This document shows positions 1-8,838 of a stretch of 64,000 bases of DNA, in pieces. Source of the DNA: VRUE01 sp963780815 (lineage in GTDB: Bacteria > Actinomycetota > Thermoleophilia > Solirubrobacterales > 70-9); NCBI GenBank assembly GCA_963780815.1, contig CAWADG010000013.1, forward strand, positions 1-64,000, written 5' to 3'. Made by a program: the position numbers and the translations under genes. The notes below the pieces were generated by a model that was given only the letters and a program-made list of their open reading frames with translations, did no database searches and had not been told where the DNA came from. How positions within the stretch are numbered: position 1 is the first letter of the stretch; each line of letters begins with the position of its first letter.

Positions 1-1233
1 GAGCTCGTCCGATTCGCTACGGGCGAATGCTGCGTCAGCTTTCACCTTCTACCGCGGCGCCGCGGCGATCATGGCGATGGACCTCGCGAAGACCCCCGAC
101 AGCGGCTTGCGGGTTCAGGCATGCGGCGATGCCCACCTCTCCAATTTCGGCGTGTTCGCGGCCCCCGATCGACGCTTGGTAATCGACGTCAACGACTTCG
201 ACGAGACCCTTCCCGGGCCTTGGGAGTGGGACCTAAAGCGCCTCGCCGCCAGCTTCGCGATCGCCGGGCGCGACCGCGAGTCGACCCCCAAGCAGACCCG
301 CGCCGCCGTCCTCTCCACGGTCCGCGCATACCGCGAGGCGATGCGGGAGTTTGCGGCGATGAGGAATCTCGACGTCTGGTACGCGCGACTCGACGTCGAT
401 GCCCTGCTCGCCGAGGTGGCCAAGGTCGCCGACCGCGAGCAGATGAAGGCGGCCAGAAGAACGTCGCCAAGGCCCACAAGAAGAACAGCCTCAAGGCCTT
501 CGAGCGGCTCGTCCACGAGGTCGACGGCGAGCCGCGGATCATCAGCGATCCGCCGCTGCTCGTCCCGGCCCGCGAGCTGGTCTCCGACGATCAGCGCCAC
601 GAGCTCGAAGAGCGGATCCAGCAGATGCTCGGCCGCTACCGCGAGAGCCTCAAGGGTGACCGCCGCCACCTGTTCGACAGCTACCGCTTCGTCGACATGG
701 CCCGCAAGGTGGTCGGGGTGGGCAGCGTCGGCACCCGCGCCTGGGTGGCGTTGATGGTGGGCCGCGACGAAGAGGACCCGCTCTTCCTGCAAGCCAAGGA
801 GGCCGAGGCGTCTGTGCTCCAGCCCTACACCGGGGCGAGCGGGTTCGCCAACCACGGCGAGCGGGTGGTCGAGGGACAGCGGCTGATGCAGGCGTCGAGC
901 GACATCCTCCTCGGCTGGCGTCCGGCCTCGGATGGACGGAAAGAAAGGGACTACTACGTGCGCCAGTCTGGGACCGGAAGCGTCGGTCGAGGTCGAGAGC
1001 CCGCCCCCAAGGGGCGGGAGATCTACGGACGGGATGCGGCTCACCCTTGCCCGAGCCCATGCCCGCTCCGGCGATCCCATCGCCATCGCCGCCTACCTCG
1101 GCAACGGCGGCGGTTCGACCAGGCCATACGTGAGTTCGCTGAGCGCTACGCCGACCAGAATGAGCTCGACTACGCTCCGCTGGTTGACGCGGCCAAGTCG
1201 GGTCGCATTGAGGTGGAGACGGACCTCGCCTGA
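1..1233 (+). CDS. DUF2252 family protein, 5'-truncated by the window edge and frameshifted
   Basis: Homologous sequence begins at the window edge, so the true start lies outside. The kinase-like DUF2252 signature reads clearly: GDAHLSNFG then DVNDFDETLPGPWEWDLKRL (positions about 124-245), then YRFVDMARKVVGVGSVGTR (about 681-740) and ALVDAAKSGRIEVETDLA-like tail to the TGA at 1231. These pieces lie in different frames. Shifts are needed near 35, near 455, near 965 and again near 1100. The family is uncharacterised, with a fold related to aminoglycoside/choline kinases. It is either a pseudogene or a real gene with several indel errors. Family call is firm; integrity is not. Confidence 0.8.
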   Translation, partial: ELVRFATGECCVSFHLLPRRRGDHGDGPREDPRQRLAGSGMRRCPPLQFRRVRGPRSTLGNRRQRLRRDPSRALGVGPKAPRRQLRDRRARPRVDPQADPRRRPLHGPRIPRGDAGVCGDEESRRLVRATRRRCPARRGGQGRRPRADEGGQKNVAKAHKKNSLKAFERLVHEVDGEPRIISDPPLLVPARELVSDDQRHELEERIQQMLGRYRESLKGDRRHLFDSYRFVDMARKVVGVGSVGTRAWVALMVGRDEEDPLFLQAKEAEASVLQPYTGASGFANHGERVVEGQRLMQASSDILLGWRPASDGRKERDYYVRQSGTGSVGRGREPAPKGREIYGRDAAHPCPSPCPLRRSHRHRRLPRQRRRFDQAIREFAERYADQNELDYAPLVDAAKSGRIEVETDLA

Positions 1234-1480
1234 CCCCGGGCGACCTGAAAAGCCCGGGTCCTCGGGTCTAGCGTCAGCGAGCTTGGTGCAGCCGGTTGTC
1301 GCTGGTAGTCATTTTCTCCGGTAGTAGCGGTGGACAGCGATGAAAGGGCGGCGGGATCTGGGCCGTCTTGATCGGAGCCATGCGCATCGTGCTCGCCTTC
1401 GAGGTCATGCGTCTGCCCAAGGAGGTGGACGAGGCCCTGGCGGCACGGGGTGGAGACAGCGCCCGGGGTGATTTGATCAT
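1234..1480. other. Intergenic stretch, no supported gene
   Basis: No family is recognised here. A short plus-strand frame with an ATG at 1380 runs to a TGA at 1491-1493, overlapping the end of the convergent transporter gene. It would encode 37 residues and has no clear ribosome binding site, so I do not call it. Confidence 0.4.
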
Positions 1481-2626
1481 TCAGGCCGGCTGATGATGAG
1501 CAGCGTCGGCGTTGGCGATGCGAGCTCTTCTCGCGGCGGTGGCCTCCTCCAGGATGACTTCGATCCCCGCTGCGATCGCCACGCCGATGATCGCGCCGAT
1601 GATCCCGAACAGCGACCCGAAGACCAGGATGCTGACGATCACGGTAAAGCCAGAGACGCGCGTGGCCCGGCCGATGATCGTCGGCTGCAGGATGTAGTTC
1701 TCAACCAGCTGGTAGACGACGATCACAATCACGAAGGCGATCAGTGCTCCGAGACTGACCGACAGGGCCACGATCCCGATGATGATCCCCGCGAGGAGGG
1801 CGCCGACGTTCGGGATGAGATCGAGAAGCCCCGCGATCAGCGCCAGGGCGAGCGCGTACGGAAGGCCGAGGATCACCGCTGTGACTCCGTAGACGGTGGC
1901 GCAAATCACCGAGATCGCCAGGTTGCCGAGCATGTAGCGGGAGGTCGTGTCGATGATCCGATCCGTGACCTCCTGGTAGCGCTCCCGCCTATCGCGATAG
2001 AGCAGGCGTCCGATCGCCGATCGGACGCGCGGTTCATCGATCAGGCCGAAAAGCGTCAGGAAGGGGACCGAAACGACGAGCGTGACCACCCCAAAGGCGG
2101 ATACCCCGACGTGGGCCAGGCCGCCCGATACCTTGGCAAGCCCGCCGGTGATCTCGTTGGCGTGCTCCTTGAGCGTTTCGAGCGAGTCGCTCCCGCCGTT
2201 GATCAAGCCGCCGAGGTCGCTATTCCGGGCTTCCTCAACCAGCCGCGGCAGGCCTTCGCCGAAGCCGTGCACTGCATCGACCATCGACTGCAGCAGGACC
2301 AGCAAAGCGCCGCCGACGACGATCAAGAGCCCCACCACCAGCACCGTGGAGCACACCGCCCGATTCCAGCGCAGCCGCCGCTCCATGACGGCCACCACCG
2401 GCGAGAGAACGGCGACGCTGAAGATGGAGACCAAGATCAGCAGCAGGACGTCCCCAATCGAGGCCAGCGCCCAGGCCAGGGCGACTGCGCCACCGAGCAG
2501 GAGGATCGTCCGGATTGGGATGAAGACATCAACCTCGCGGCGACCCGTGCGCCCGGCAGCCGAGGAGGGCTCTGACCCGGTCATCCCGCCCTTCATACCG
2601 AGGGCCTCGGATGACGACAGCCGCAC
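1481..2626 (-). CDS. AI-2E family transporter (PerM/YdiK-like permease)
   Basis: 381 residues, the usual size for the family. A hydrophilic N-terminus (about 35 residues) is followed by paired membrane segments, a soluble stretch of about 100 residues (about 110-210), and a C-terminal cluster of hydrophobic helices with the family-typical LIAGLLDLIPNVGALLAGI stretch (about 255-275) and PTIIGRATRVSG (about 315). Members are homotrimer or higher-order inner-membrane proteins. Only some export autoinducer-2; others act as ion antiporters, so the substrate is unknown. The gene converges on the DUF2252 gene and lies just downstream of the PAP2 gene on the same strand. Confidence 0.88.
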   Translation of the reverse strand: MRLSSSEALGMKGGMTGSEPSSAAGRTGRREVDVFIPIRTILLLGGAVALAWALASIGDVLLLILVSIFSVAVLSPVVAVMERRLRWNRAVCSTVLVVGLLIVVGGALLVLLQSMVDAVHGFGEGLPRLVEEARNSDLGGLINGGSDSLETLKEHANEITGGLAKVSGGLAHVGVSAFGVVTLVVSVPFLTLFGLIDEPRVRSAIGRLLYRDRRERYQEVTDRIIDTTSRYMLGNLAISVICATVYGVTAVILGLPYALALALIAGLLDLIPNVGALLAGIIIGIVALSVSLGALIAFVIVIVVYQLVENYILQPTIIGRATRVSGFTVIVSILVFGSLFGIIGAIIGVAIAAGIEVILEEATAARRARIANADAAHHQPA

Positions 2627-2687
2627 GAGCAGCCTGGGCGCTGACCGGGCCTGAATGGAGGCGACGTTGAGGCCCGCGTCTTGTCCT

Positions 2688-3258
2688 TCAGGCGCTCATT
2701 GAGCGACGGTCGAAGTCCCGGGTTCGGAACATGCGAGTGGCCAGCTCTGCCGCGCTGACCCCGATGAACGCGCCGGCGATTACGTCTGCGGGATAGTGGA
2801 CGCCGGTATGGACTCGGGAGTACCCAACCAGCGTCGCCAGGGCCCGCAGCGGTGCCGAGAGCAGCGGCTGGGCGCTGGCGGCACCGGTGGCGAAGGCGAA
2901 GGCAGAGGCTGCGTGGCCAGAGGGAAAGGAACTCGAGCGCGGCATCTGCACGTGGCGGCGCGCGCAGCTCCTCGGCCTCATTCCTAGCGGGACGCCGCCG
3001 GGTGGTCAGCGGCTTGGCGACCAGGTTGGTGAATCCGGAGGCGATAGCGAGCGAGACGATGCCTTGCCGAGCCGCAAGCCGGCCGCTGGAACCGCCGAGC
3101 AGCGCCATCGCGGACGCTGTCGCGAACCAGAGCTTGCTTCGGTCGGCGACGCGTGAAAGACGACGCATGGCGGTGTCCAGCGACGGCGTCTCGCTGCTGG
3201 CGATCGCTCCGTAAACGGCGGTGTCGACCGCCTTCGCCTCCTTCAGCCAGTCGACCAT
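2688..3258 (-). CDS. PAP2-superfamily phosphatase, frameshifted
   Basis: The N-terminal half reads from an ATG at 3258. It contains the first phosphatase motif KPLTTRRRP (lysine and arginine of the KxxxxxxRP signature). The second half reads in another frame and holds PSGH (SSFPSGHAASAFAFATGAA) and the third motif SRVHTGVHYPADVIAG with its catalytic histidine. One frameshift near 2950 separates the halves. Family members remove phosphate from phosphatidic acid, undecaprenyl-pyrophosphate or related lipids at the membrane. About 190 residues are expected once the frame is restored. All three catalytic motifs are present, so a sequencing indel is as likely as true decay. Confidence 0.82.
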
Positions 3259-3690
3259 GGGGCGATGATATGAGTCGCCGCCTCGGAGCGATCGCGGCCA
3301 TTCTCAGCGGCGCCCTCTCGCGTGGGCCTGGCGATCTACATATCCGTCTGCAACCTCCCCGCCGGTTGGAGCCGCCGCCGCGCTTCTGGATCCGCCCGCG
3401 TGTCCTCAGGGTCTGGATTTGCACACAGCATCCCGGCGCGTCGTCCTCGGCTGACATCCCTAGCGGCCCGCTCGGTCGTAAGAAGCTCTGGCGTACGGCG
3501 GGCCCGCGGTTAGCGGGCCGCCCCCGGACTTGAGCGGCCACCACTTCCCTACCGACCCCAATGTGGTCGATTACGGATTCACAGGGTCGGATCGATGCTT
3601 AAGCTCGAAAGGAATCGGCGATTGATGAACTTCGTCGAGCCGAAATCCCCGCGCAGCGCGAGGGTCGCGGACTCGGCCGGGCACACTTTC
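3259..3690. other. Intergenic region of about 430 bases, nothing recognised
   Basis: Short GC-rich frames occur on both strands but none has a recognisable domain, a plausible start with a ribosome binding site, or a signal peptide. The region probably carries the promoters of the divergent PAP2 gene and the gene starting at 3704. Confidence 0.5.
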
Positions 3691-3703
3691 GAGGAGGTTA
3701 AGG

Positions 3704-4129
3704 ATGACTGCATCGGAGCAACTCACCAAGCTGGCAGCACGGGCCAAGGAAGCAGAAGACAATGTGGCCGCCGCGCAGGCCCAGAACAAGGCGGCTCTCG
3801 AACAGGATCTTGAGGCGGCCCGCGCCTCGGCTCAAGCCCAAGCTCAGAAATTGAGCGACTCGGCAGAGGCGGGCAAGGAGAGTGTCTCCCATTGGTGGAA
3901 CGAGGTGCAGAAGAACTGGAACGAGCACGTCGCCACCGTCCAAGCGAATGTCCAGCAAAAAAAAGCCGAGGTCGACCTCACCAAAGCGCAGCACCATGCC
4001 GACCACGCCGAAGTAGATGCTGGGTTCGCCGTCGAATACGCCGATGCGGCGATCGCGGAGGCCGAATACGCAGTGCTGGATGCTCTCTATGCGAGGAAGC
4101 AGGCTGAGGAGCTCGCGGCACGCGTCTAA
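3704..4129 (+). CDS. Alanine-rich coiled-coil protein of unknown function
   Basis: 141 residues with strong heptad periodicity and very high Ala, Gln, Glu and Lys, predicted to be one long helical rod. There is no signal peptide and no membrane segment. A single tryptophan-rich patch (SHWWNEVQKNWNEHV, about 62-76) breaks the rod. The start is well supported by a GAGGAGG ribosome binding site at 3691-3697. Similar small proteins are common in actinobacteria without assigned function; some resemble stress-inducible apolipoprotein-like proteins. I do not assign a function. It stands alone, with relic sequence downstream. Confidence 0.75.
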   Translation: MTASEQLTKLAARAKEAEDNVAAAQAQNKAALEQDLEAARASAQAQAQKLSDSAEAGKESVSHWWNEVQKNWNEHVATVQANVQQKKAEVDLTKAQHHADHAEVDAGFAVEYADAAIAEAEYAVLDALYARKQAEELAARV

Positions 4130-4405
4130 GGCGGGCAGACCCGAGCGGTTCGGGCGCAGAGCCCATACTGCGCGACATCTCGCTTCCGGGGACGCGAGGG
4201 TACGAAGGAAAGGCGGTGGCGAGCTCAGCCCGCGCGAGGCACCTGAATCGTCACGGACCCAGTGCGCGATCGGTACGACGCCGACCCCGCCCGCGGCCTG
4301 TAGGCCTTCTCGCCGGTGGTGATGACGACCGCGTCGAGTAGTTCGTCTCCTACCTTCGACTGAGACCGGCGCAGGTTGCGGACGTCATCGTTGCGACGGT
4401 TCGCT

Positions 4406-4570
4406 TCAGCTCACCTCGATTGCGACGATCCGCTTGTCCAAGGCCTCGATGACGAGATCGACCTCGCGGTCGCCGCCGAGTCCGTAAGTGTCCATCGCCG
4501 ACGGCGAGGCCATGAGCGCACCTCGGAAGCGGTCGCGGCGGGAGATCATCAACGCAGGCTCCAACACGCA
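4406..4570 (-). pseudogene. Relic of the C-terminus of a DUF4143-type AAA ATPase
   Basis: On the minus strand one open frame gives RRDRFRGALMAS, then GGDREVDLVIEA and a terminal RIVAIEVS before a TGA at 4408-4406. That ending matches the nuclease-like C-terminal domain of DUF4143 ATPases (EVDLVIE followed by IAIEVK). No ATPase domain or start is found upstream, so only about the last 50 residues remain. The flanks 4130-4405 and 4571-4798 hold no gene I can support. Such ATPases are typical accessory or island genes. Confidence 0.5.
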
Positions 4571-4798
4571 TGAGAGGTTCGCTCGTTACAGCCGTGACCG
4601 ATTAGGCGCTCCAGGTCTTGTTCCGCTCGACTATCCGCCGGTGGTAGCGAGACACGAATTGGGCTCCAATCTGCACCCGTAACCTGCGGCGTTGTACTGC
4701 TTTGGTACCGACTGCTGTGTCCAATGCACCCAGATCGTCCAGAGGCGTGAACAGATGGGACGCCAGGGACGCATCGACACCAAATGTTCACCGGCTCG

Positions 4799-4833
4799 GC
4801 CGAGCGTCGCAAGTTCAAGTCCTGTCTCCCCGA
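4799..4833 (+). other. Possible tRNA 3'-end remnant
   Basis: The stretch has a T-loop-like GTTCAAGTC followed by a CTGTCTCCCCGA acceptor-like end. No 5' half of a tRNA is present upstream, and the T-stem is imperfect (GCAAG against CCTGT). In this window other tRNA 3' halves occur as integration scars, so this may be one too. Low confidence. Confidence 0.3.
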
Positions 4834-4841
4834 TTCGACGG

Positions 4842-6059
4842 CTAACCGTCCAGGGCGGCAACTGCCGAGTCCTGGTCGAGGAAGACACGAATGCGTCTAA
4901 TCTCGCTTCCCTCAACCGTGACCAGCTGGAAGAAGTGACCGAGCGACCGGCTGGCGGTCTCGGGCTGATCGCGCAGACTCATGGAGACAAGCACCTCGGC
5001 TCCTACGGCTCGGGCGCTCTCTAGGTCGGCCCAGCGGCCGCCCAGCGAGTCGGTCACTTCGGTGAGCCGGCGCAAGACAATTTCCCGACCCTTCCAGCGC
5101 GCCGCATCCGGCCAGCCATGCGGGTCTTCGAGTTCGATGTCGCGAGCGGCCCACGCCGCCGCTGCCTCCGGGCCGTCGGTGTTCCAGGCCTCAAATGCCC
5201 GGCGGACGAACCAGGCTCTGGTATCGGCAGCCGAGGGCTCTGGGGCATCTGGTCTGGCTCGCAGCCGGGCGCGTAGAGAGCGGTTTGGATCAGCCTCGCG
5301 GGCGTCGAGCAGGAAGTCGATTCCCGCCTCGATCGCGTGTTTGGTCTCGTCGCGAACGGCGCTGATGTCCTGCCGGGAGAGGGACCGGTTGCGCGTCTCG
5401 ATCGGCTCACCGAACCAAAAGTAGAGCCGCTGTGGCTGGGGGAGGACCGTCGGTCCGACTCCGCGGACGATCGGCGGCAGAGAGATGCCGACGAGCCGCT
5501 TCATCAAATCCGAGATCTGAGCGACACCAGGCGTCCGGTCATCGGCGAGGATCTCGAGCATCTCCTCGGCTCCCACCGCTGCGAACGGAACAATGGGGTA
5601 CCCCTGCTCGATCGCCAGCCGAGCGAAGCCCATTCGCTCTCTCCAGAGCAGGCGGTAACGCTCATCGCGGTGCTTGAAGACCTCCCGCGCCCCGCCGGGA
5701 AAGACGACGACGTATTCGTGGGCCGCCATCAGGGCACGAAGGTTCTCGCGCGTTCCCCGCACCATCCCGCAGAGCTCCAGCAGATTCCGCCAAACCGGGA
5801 CCCGGTAATGCCCGTGCTCGCCGAGCCCACGGCTCCAGATATGGCGGCGCTTCCAGAGCTCCGCCAACATGAAGGGGAGATCCAAGAACGCATAGAGGGT
5901 GTGGTTGCCGACGAGGAGGGCTCCACCATCGGGCACGTTCTCAACGCCATAGACCTTAGGCCTGGTCAACCGGGCGAGGGGGTCCAACACCCCAACGAGC
6001 CGCCTGATCTGAGTCTCGGGCGGAGGCTCCGGTACATACACGGCGTTGGAGCTGGCCAT
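4842..6059 (-). CDS. PlsC-like acyltransferase fused to a SnoaL/NTF2-like domain
   Basis: I start at the ATG at 6059 (MASSNAVYVPEPP), 405 residues. Codons upstream of it belong to a different, decayed gene. Residues about 35-285 form a lysophospholipid-acyltransferase domain. It has GNHTLYAFLDLPFM as an altered NHxxxxD block, VVFPGGAREVFKHRDE as the phosphate-binding region, and GYPIVPFAAVGAEE. The usual HxxxxD reads H-TLYAF-L-D, so the spacing is atypical. Residues about 295-405 look like a SnoaL/NTF2-like fold (RRAFEAWNTDGPEAAAAWAA to FFQLVTVEGSEIRRIRVFLD). The acyltransferase should act at the inner membrane face. A paralogue without the extra domain lies at 24229-25122. Confidence 0.82.
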   Translation of the reverse strand: MASSNAVYVPEPPPETQIRRLVGVLDPLARLTRPKVYGVENVPDGGALLVGNHTLYAFLDLPFMLAELWKRRHIWSRGLGEHGHYRVPVWRNLLELCGMVRGTRENLRALMAAHEYVVVFPGGAREVFKHRDERYRLLWRERMGFARLAIEQGYPIVPFAAVGAEEMLEILADDRTPGVAQISDLMKRLVGISLPPIVRGVGPTVLPQPQRLYFWFGEPIETRNRSLSRQDISAVRDETKHAIEAGIDFLLDAREADPNRSLRARLRARPDAPEPSAADTRAWFVRRAFEAWNTDGPEAAAAWAARDIELEDPHGWPDAARWKGREIVLRRLTEVTDSLGGRWADLESARAVGAEVLVSMSLRDQPETASRSLGHFFQLVTVEGSEIRRIRVFLDQDSAVAALDG

Positions 6060-6069
6060 CACGCTGTGA

Positions 6070-6295
6070 CTAGCTGGGAGCAGGGTCTTCGGCCCGGAAG
6101 AACGAGATTCCCGGGATCTGAAAACCGAGAGCACCTGCAGGTCGATGTCGTGGGCATCCATGAACTCGAGGACCAGCTCGGGAGACAGGGAGGCAGCGGT
6201 ATGCCGCCGATACTCGAGAGACCCGCCTCCCCAAGCGCCTCGTGGTATTCGGGAGCGAGGTAATGCGCATGGACGTCGACGCGCCCTTGACGCAT
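6070..6295 (-). pseudogene. N-terminal relic of an amidohydrolase-2 (ACMSD-like) protein
   Basis: Reading from the ATG at 6295 gives RVDVHAHYLAPEYHEALGEA, including the metal-binding DxHxH of the amidohydrolase-2 family. The homology continues in a second frame (FMDAHDIDLQVLSV) and a third (PGISFFRAEDPAPS) before ending about residue 80. At least two frameshifts are present, and the remaining three quarters of the enzyme are missing. The relic is squeezed between the TetR gene and the acyltransferase. A separate C-terminal amidohydrolase relic is at 25240-25798, also beside an acyltransferase. Confidence 0.6.
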
Positions 6296-6296
6296 G

Positions 6297-6953
6297 CTAT
6301 TCGTCGCCTTCGGCGCCGGAAAGGCCAGCGGGCGGAAGATCACGGGATGCGATCTCGGCAGCCTCTTTCGGCTTCATCCCAAAGCTGCGCAGCACACCGG
6401 CGGCGTGCACTGACCCGCAGTCCGGGTCGAGCTGGCCCAGCAGGATGGCGTGCACGACTGAGAGAAGCGAACCCCCTGATGCCTGAAGAGCGACCTCCGG
6501 ATCGTCGAGGGAGAAGCGGCCGAGGTCGAGGCAGGCCTCGATGTCTTCCCGCGCCGCCTGGGCGAGCACGGCCAGGCCGATCCGGTGGGGAACCTCGAAG
6601 CGCACTACGAGCCAGGCGAGATCCGGCTCGCTCGAGGCGAGCTCGACCAGATGCCGGTGCGCAATGCTGATCTTCTCTGCCGGGTCCTCCACCTGGCTCT
6701 GGCGCGAGCGCAGGACCCCCAGCTGCTCGCCCAGCGCAGACTGAAGCAGCGCTTCAAGCAACGCGTCCTTGCTCTCGAAGTAGTTGTAGAAGGAGCCGAC
6801 GGCGATGTCGGCCTCCTCGGCGATCTCGGCGATTGTGGCCGCCTCGATGCCCTTGGCGGCGAACAGCCGCTGCGCGGCTGCGATCAGGCCGACGCGCGTG
6901 CGGTCCTGGCGCCGTTGGACACGTCCGACCCCAGGTGCTTTCTCGATCGCCAT
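6297..6953 (-). CDS. TetR/AcrR family transcriptional regulator
   Basis: 218 residues from the ATG at 6953. The N-terminal helix-turn-helix is clear: RVGLIAAAQRLFAAKGIEA then TIAEIAEEADIAVGSFYNYF (residues about 18-57) with KDALLEALL following. The C-terminal ligand-binding half is all helical and not assigned to a subfamily. The gene is divergent from the flavin-monooxygenase operon starting at 7035, with 81 bases between. Established TetR behaviour suggests that it represses that operon until a substrate or pathway intermediate binds. An inverted repeat in the spacer is the obvious operator candidate. Confidence 0.9.
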   Translation of the reverse strand: MAIEKAPGVGRVQRRQDRTRVGLIAAAQRLFAAKGIEAATIAEIAEEADIAVGSFYNYFESKDALLEALLQSALGEQLGVLRSRQSQVEDPAEKISIAHRHLVELASSEPDLAWLVVRFEVPHRIGLAVLAQAAREDIEACLDLGRFSLDDPEVALQASGGSLLSVVHAILLGQLDPDCGSVHAAGVLRSFGMKPKEAAEIASRDLPPAGLSGAEGDE

Positions 6954-6982
6954 CAGCAGCGGTATGCAGGGGGGTTCGATGA

Positions 6983-6996
6983 TGAATCTATGTTCA
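6983..6996. promoter_or_regulatory. Candidate TetR operator
   Basis: TGAATCTATGTTCA carries perfect TGAA/TTCA outer arms. It sits inside a pair of direct AGATTCA words on the opposite strand spaced 18 bases apart. It lies between the divergent TetR gene and catabolic operon, just upstream of the -35 element at 7000, where a bound repressor would block transcription both ways. Confidence 0.45.
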
Positions 6997-6999
6997 TGT

Positions 7000-7028
7000 T
7001 TGAATCTTACTTCACTTCTTGTTAGAGT
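7000..7028 (+). promoter_or_regulatory. Sigma-70-type promoter of the catabolic operon, probably leaderless
   Basis: TTGAAT at 7000-7005, a 17-base spacer, then TAGAGT at 7023-7028. The ATG of the monooxygenase starts at 7035, seven bases past the -10 box, so transcription would begin at or next to the start codon. No Shine-Dalgarno sequence fits in between. This is one of the few AT-rich stretches in the region. Confidence 0.5.
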
Positions 7029-7034
7029 GGCGCC

Positions 7035-8838
7035 ATGAAGAGAGTTCCGGTCCTGATCGTCGGCGGTGGCGGCGCTGGCCTCACTGCCTCGATGCTGCTG
7101 GCCGGCCTGGGCGTGGAGCACCTGCTGATCAACTCGCGGCCCGGGACCTCCGACCTGCCGAAGGCCCACGTTCTCAACCAGAGGGCGATGGAGATCCTCG
7201 ACGACGCCGGCGTGGCAGACCTGATCGAAGCACGTGGCACGCCCGCCGAGGCGATGGCGGCGACCGCCTTCTACGCCGGTTTCGGCGGCTCGGATCCGGA
7301 CGCCGGGCGGCGGATCGCGAAGCTGCAGAGCTGGGGCGCGGGCGGAGAAGACGAGCACTGGCGTGCCGCCAGCCCCCGCCGCCAGTGCAACCTGCCGCAG
7401 ATCCGGCTCGAGCCGCTGCTGCGGGCGCGCGCCGAAGAGCTGTCGCCGGGGCGGGTGCGCTTCAACCACGAGCTGATCGAGCTGAGCCAGGCCGAGGAAG
7501 GGGTCACCGCGACCATTCGGGACAACGACGACGGCCGCGAGTACGAGGTCCGTGCTGACTACCTGATCGGGGCCGACGGCGGCCGTACGATCCCCGGCCA
7601 GGTCGGGGTTGAGTACGAAGGGCTCGGGGTCGTCTCCGAGGCTGTCACTTTCCACGTCTCGGCCGACTTCTCGAAGCTGGCTCCCGATCCCGACGTCCTG
7701 ATCCGCTGGATCATCTCGCCAGAGCGCGGCGCCGGCGTGGTGATGGTGCCGATGGGGCCAATGCGCTGGGGGCCCGACTCGGAGGAGTGGGTGATCCACC
7801 TGCAATACCTGGTCGGCGACCCCCGGGCGGCCTCCGACGAGGCTGTTCTGGCTGACCTGCGTGCGGCGCTAGTTCTCCCGGACCTGACCCATGGAGATTC
7901 ACAAGATCTCGCGCTGGACGGTCGACGCGGTGCTCGCCTCCTCGTTTCGGGAGGGCCGTGTCTTCCTGGTCGGCGACGCCGCGCACCGCCACCCACCCAC
8001 CGGTGGGCTGGGGCTCACTAGCGCGATCCACGACGTCCACAACCTCTGCTGGAAGCTCGCCGCCGTGCTGAGGGGACAGGCTGGGGTGCCGTTGCTTGAC
8101 ACCTATGAGGCGGAGCGACGGCCGGTGATCGCGCGCAACGCCCAGCGCTCGCTTGAGAACGCGGTCAACCACCTGGCGATCATCGCGACGGCAGGCGTTA
8201 GCCCGGAGAAAAGCGCCGAGGAGAACTGGGAAGCTCTGCGACGGGTGTGGAGCGAGGAGCCGGGGAATGCCGATCACCGGGCCACCGTCCTGCGCGCCAT
8301 TCGCCAGCAATCGATGGAGTTCAACGAGCACAACGTCGAGTACGGGTTCGCTCACGAGTCCGCGGCGATCGTCCCCGACGGGACACCGGAGCCCGAGAAC
8401 CCCGACGACGTCCGCATCCACATCCCCTCGACCCGACCCGGCGCGCCGCTGCCCCATGCCTGGATCGAGGACATCGACGGCGAGCGCCGCCCGATCAAGG
8501 ATCTCGTGCGTCCGGGTACCTTCCTGGTCATCGCCGGTGAGGAAGGAATGGCCTGGTGCGAGGCCGCAGAGCAGGTTGCCGGCGAGCTCGATCTGCCTCT
8601 GGACGCGGTGAGGATCGGTCATCTGGACGGCGACCTCTTCGACCCCCGTTGCGCCTGGCTGCGTCGCCGCGAGTTCGGCCCCGAGGGCGCGGTGCTGGTG
8701 CGGCCTGACCGGTTCGTCGCCTGGCGCAGCATGGGTGCCGTGGAACAGCCCGCCGGGGCGCTCCGGAGTGCTTTGGAGCAGGTGCTTGCCCGCGTCCCGG
8801 CGGCAGCGTCTCCTTCGCCCGCAGAGGTCGGCGCATGA
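7035..8838 (+). CDS. FAD-dependent aromatic monooxygenase (PheA/TfdB/MhpA class), one frameshift
   Basis: The N-terminal Rossmann motif is VLIVGGGGAGLTASMLLAGL (residues 5-24), followed by the DG-type motif YLIGADGGRT (about 176). After a +1 frameshift near 7888 the C-terminal half continues with FLVGDAAHRHPPTGGLGL, the flavin-ribityl motif, and the WKLAAVL helix. It ends in a thioredoxin-like tail typical of phenol hydroxylases. About 600 residues in total, normal for the family. Enzymes of this class use NAD(P)H and O2 to hydroxylate phenolic rings. It is the first gene of the operon and overlaps the next gene by an ATGA. Confidence 0.85.

Noticed and set aside
1380..1493. A 37-residue frame in the gap before the AI-2E gene
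   Set aside because: No ribosome binding site, no recognisable family, and overlap with the convergent gene. It could be real but is unsupported.
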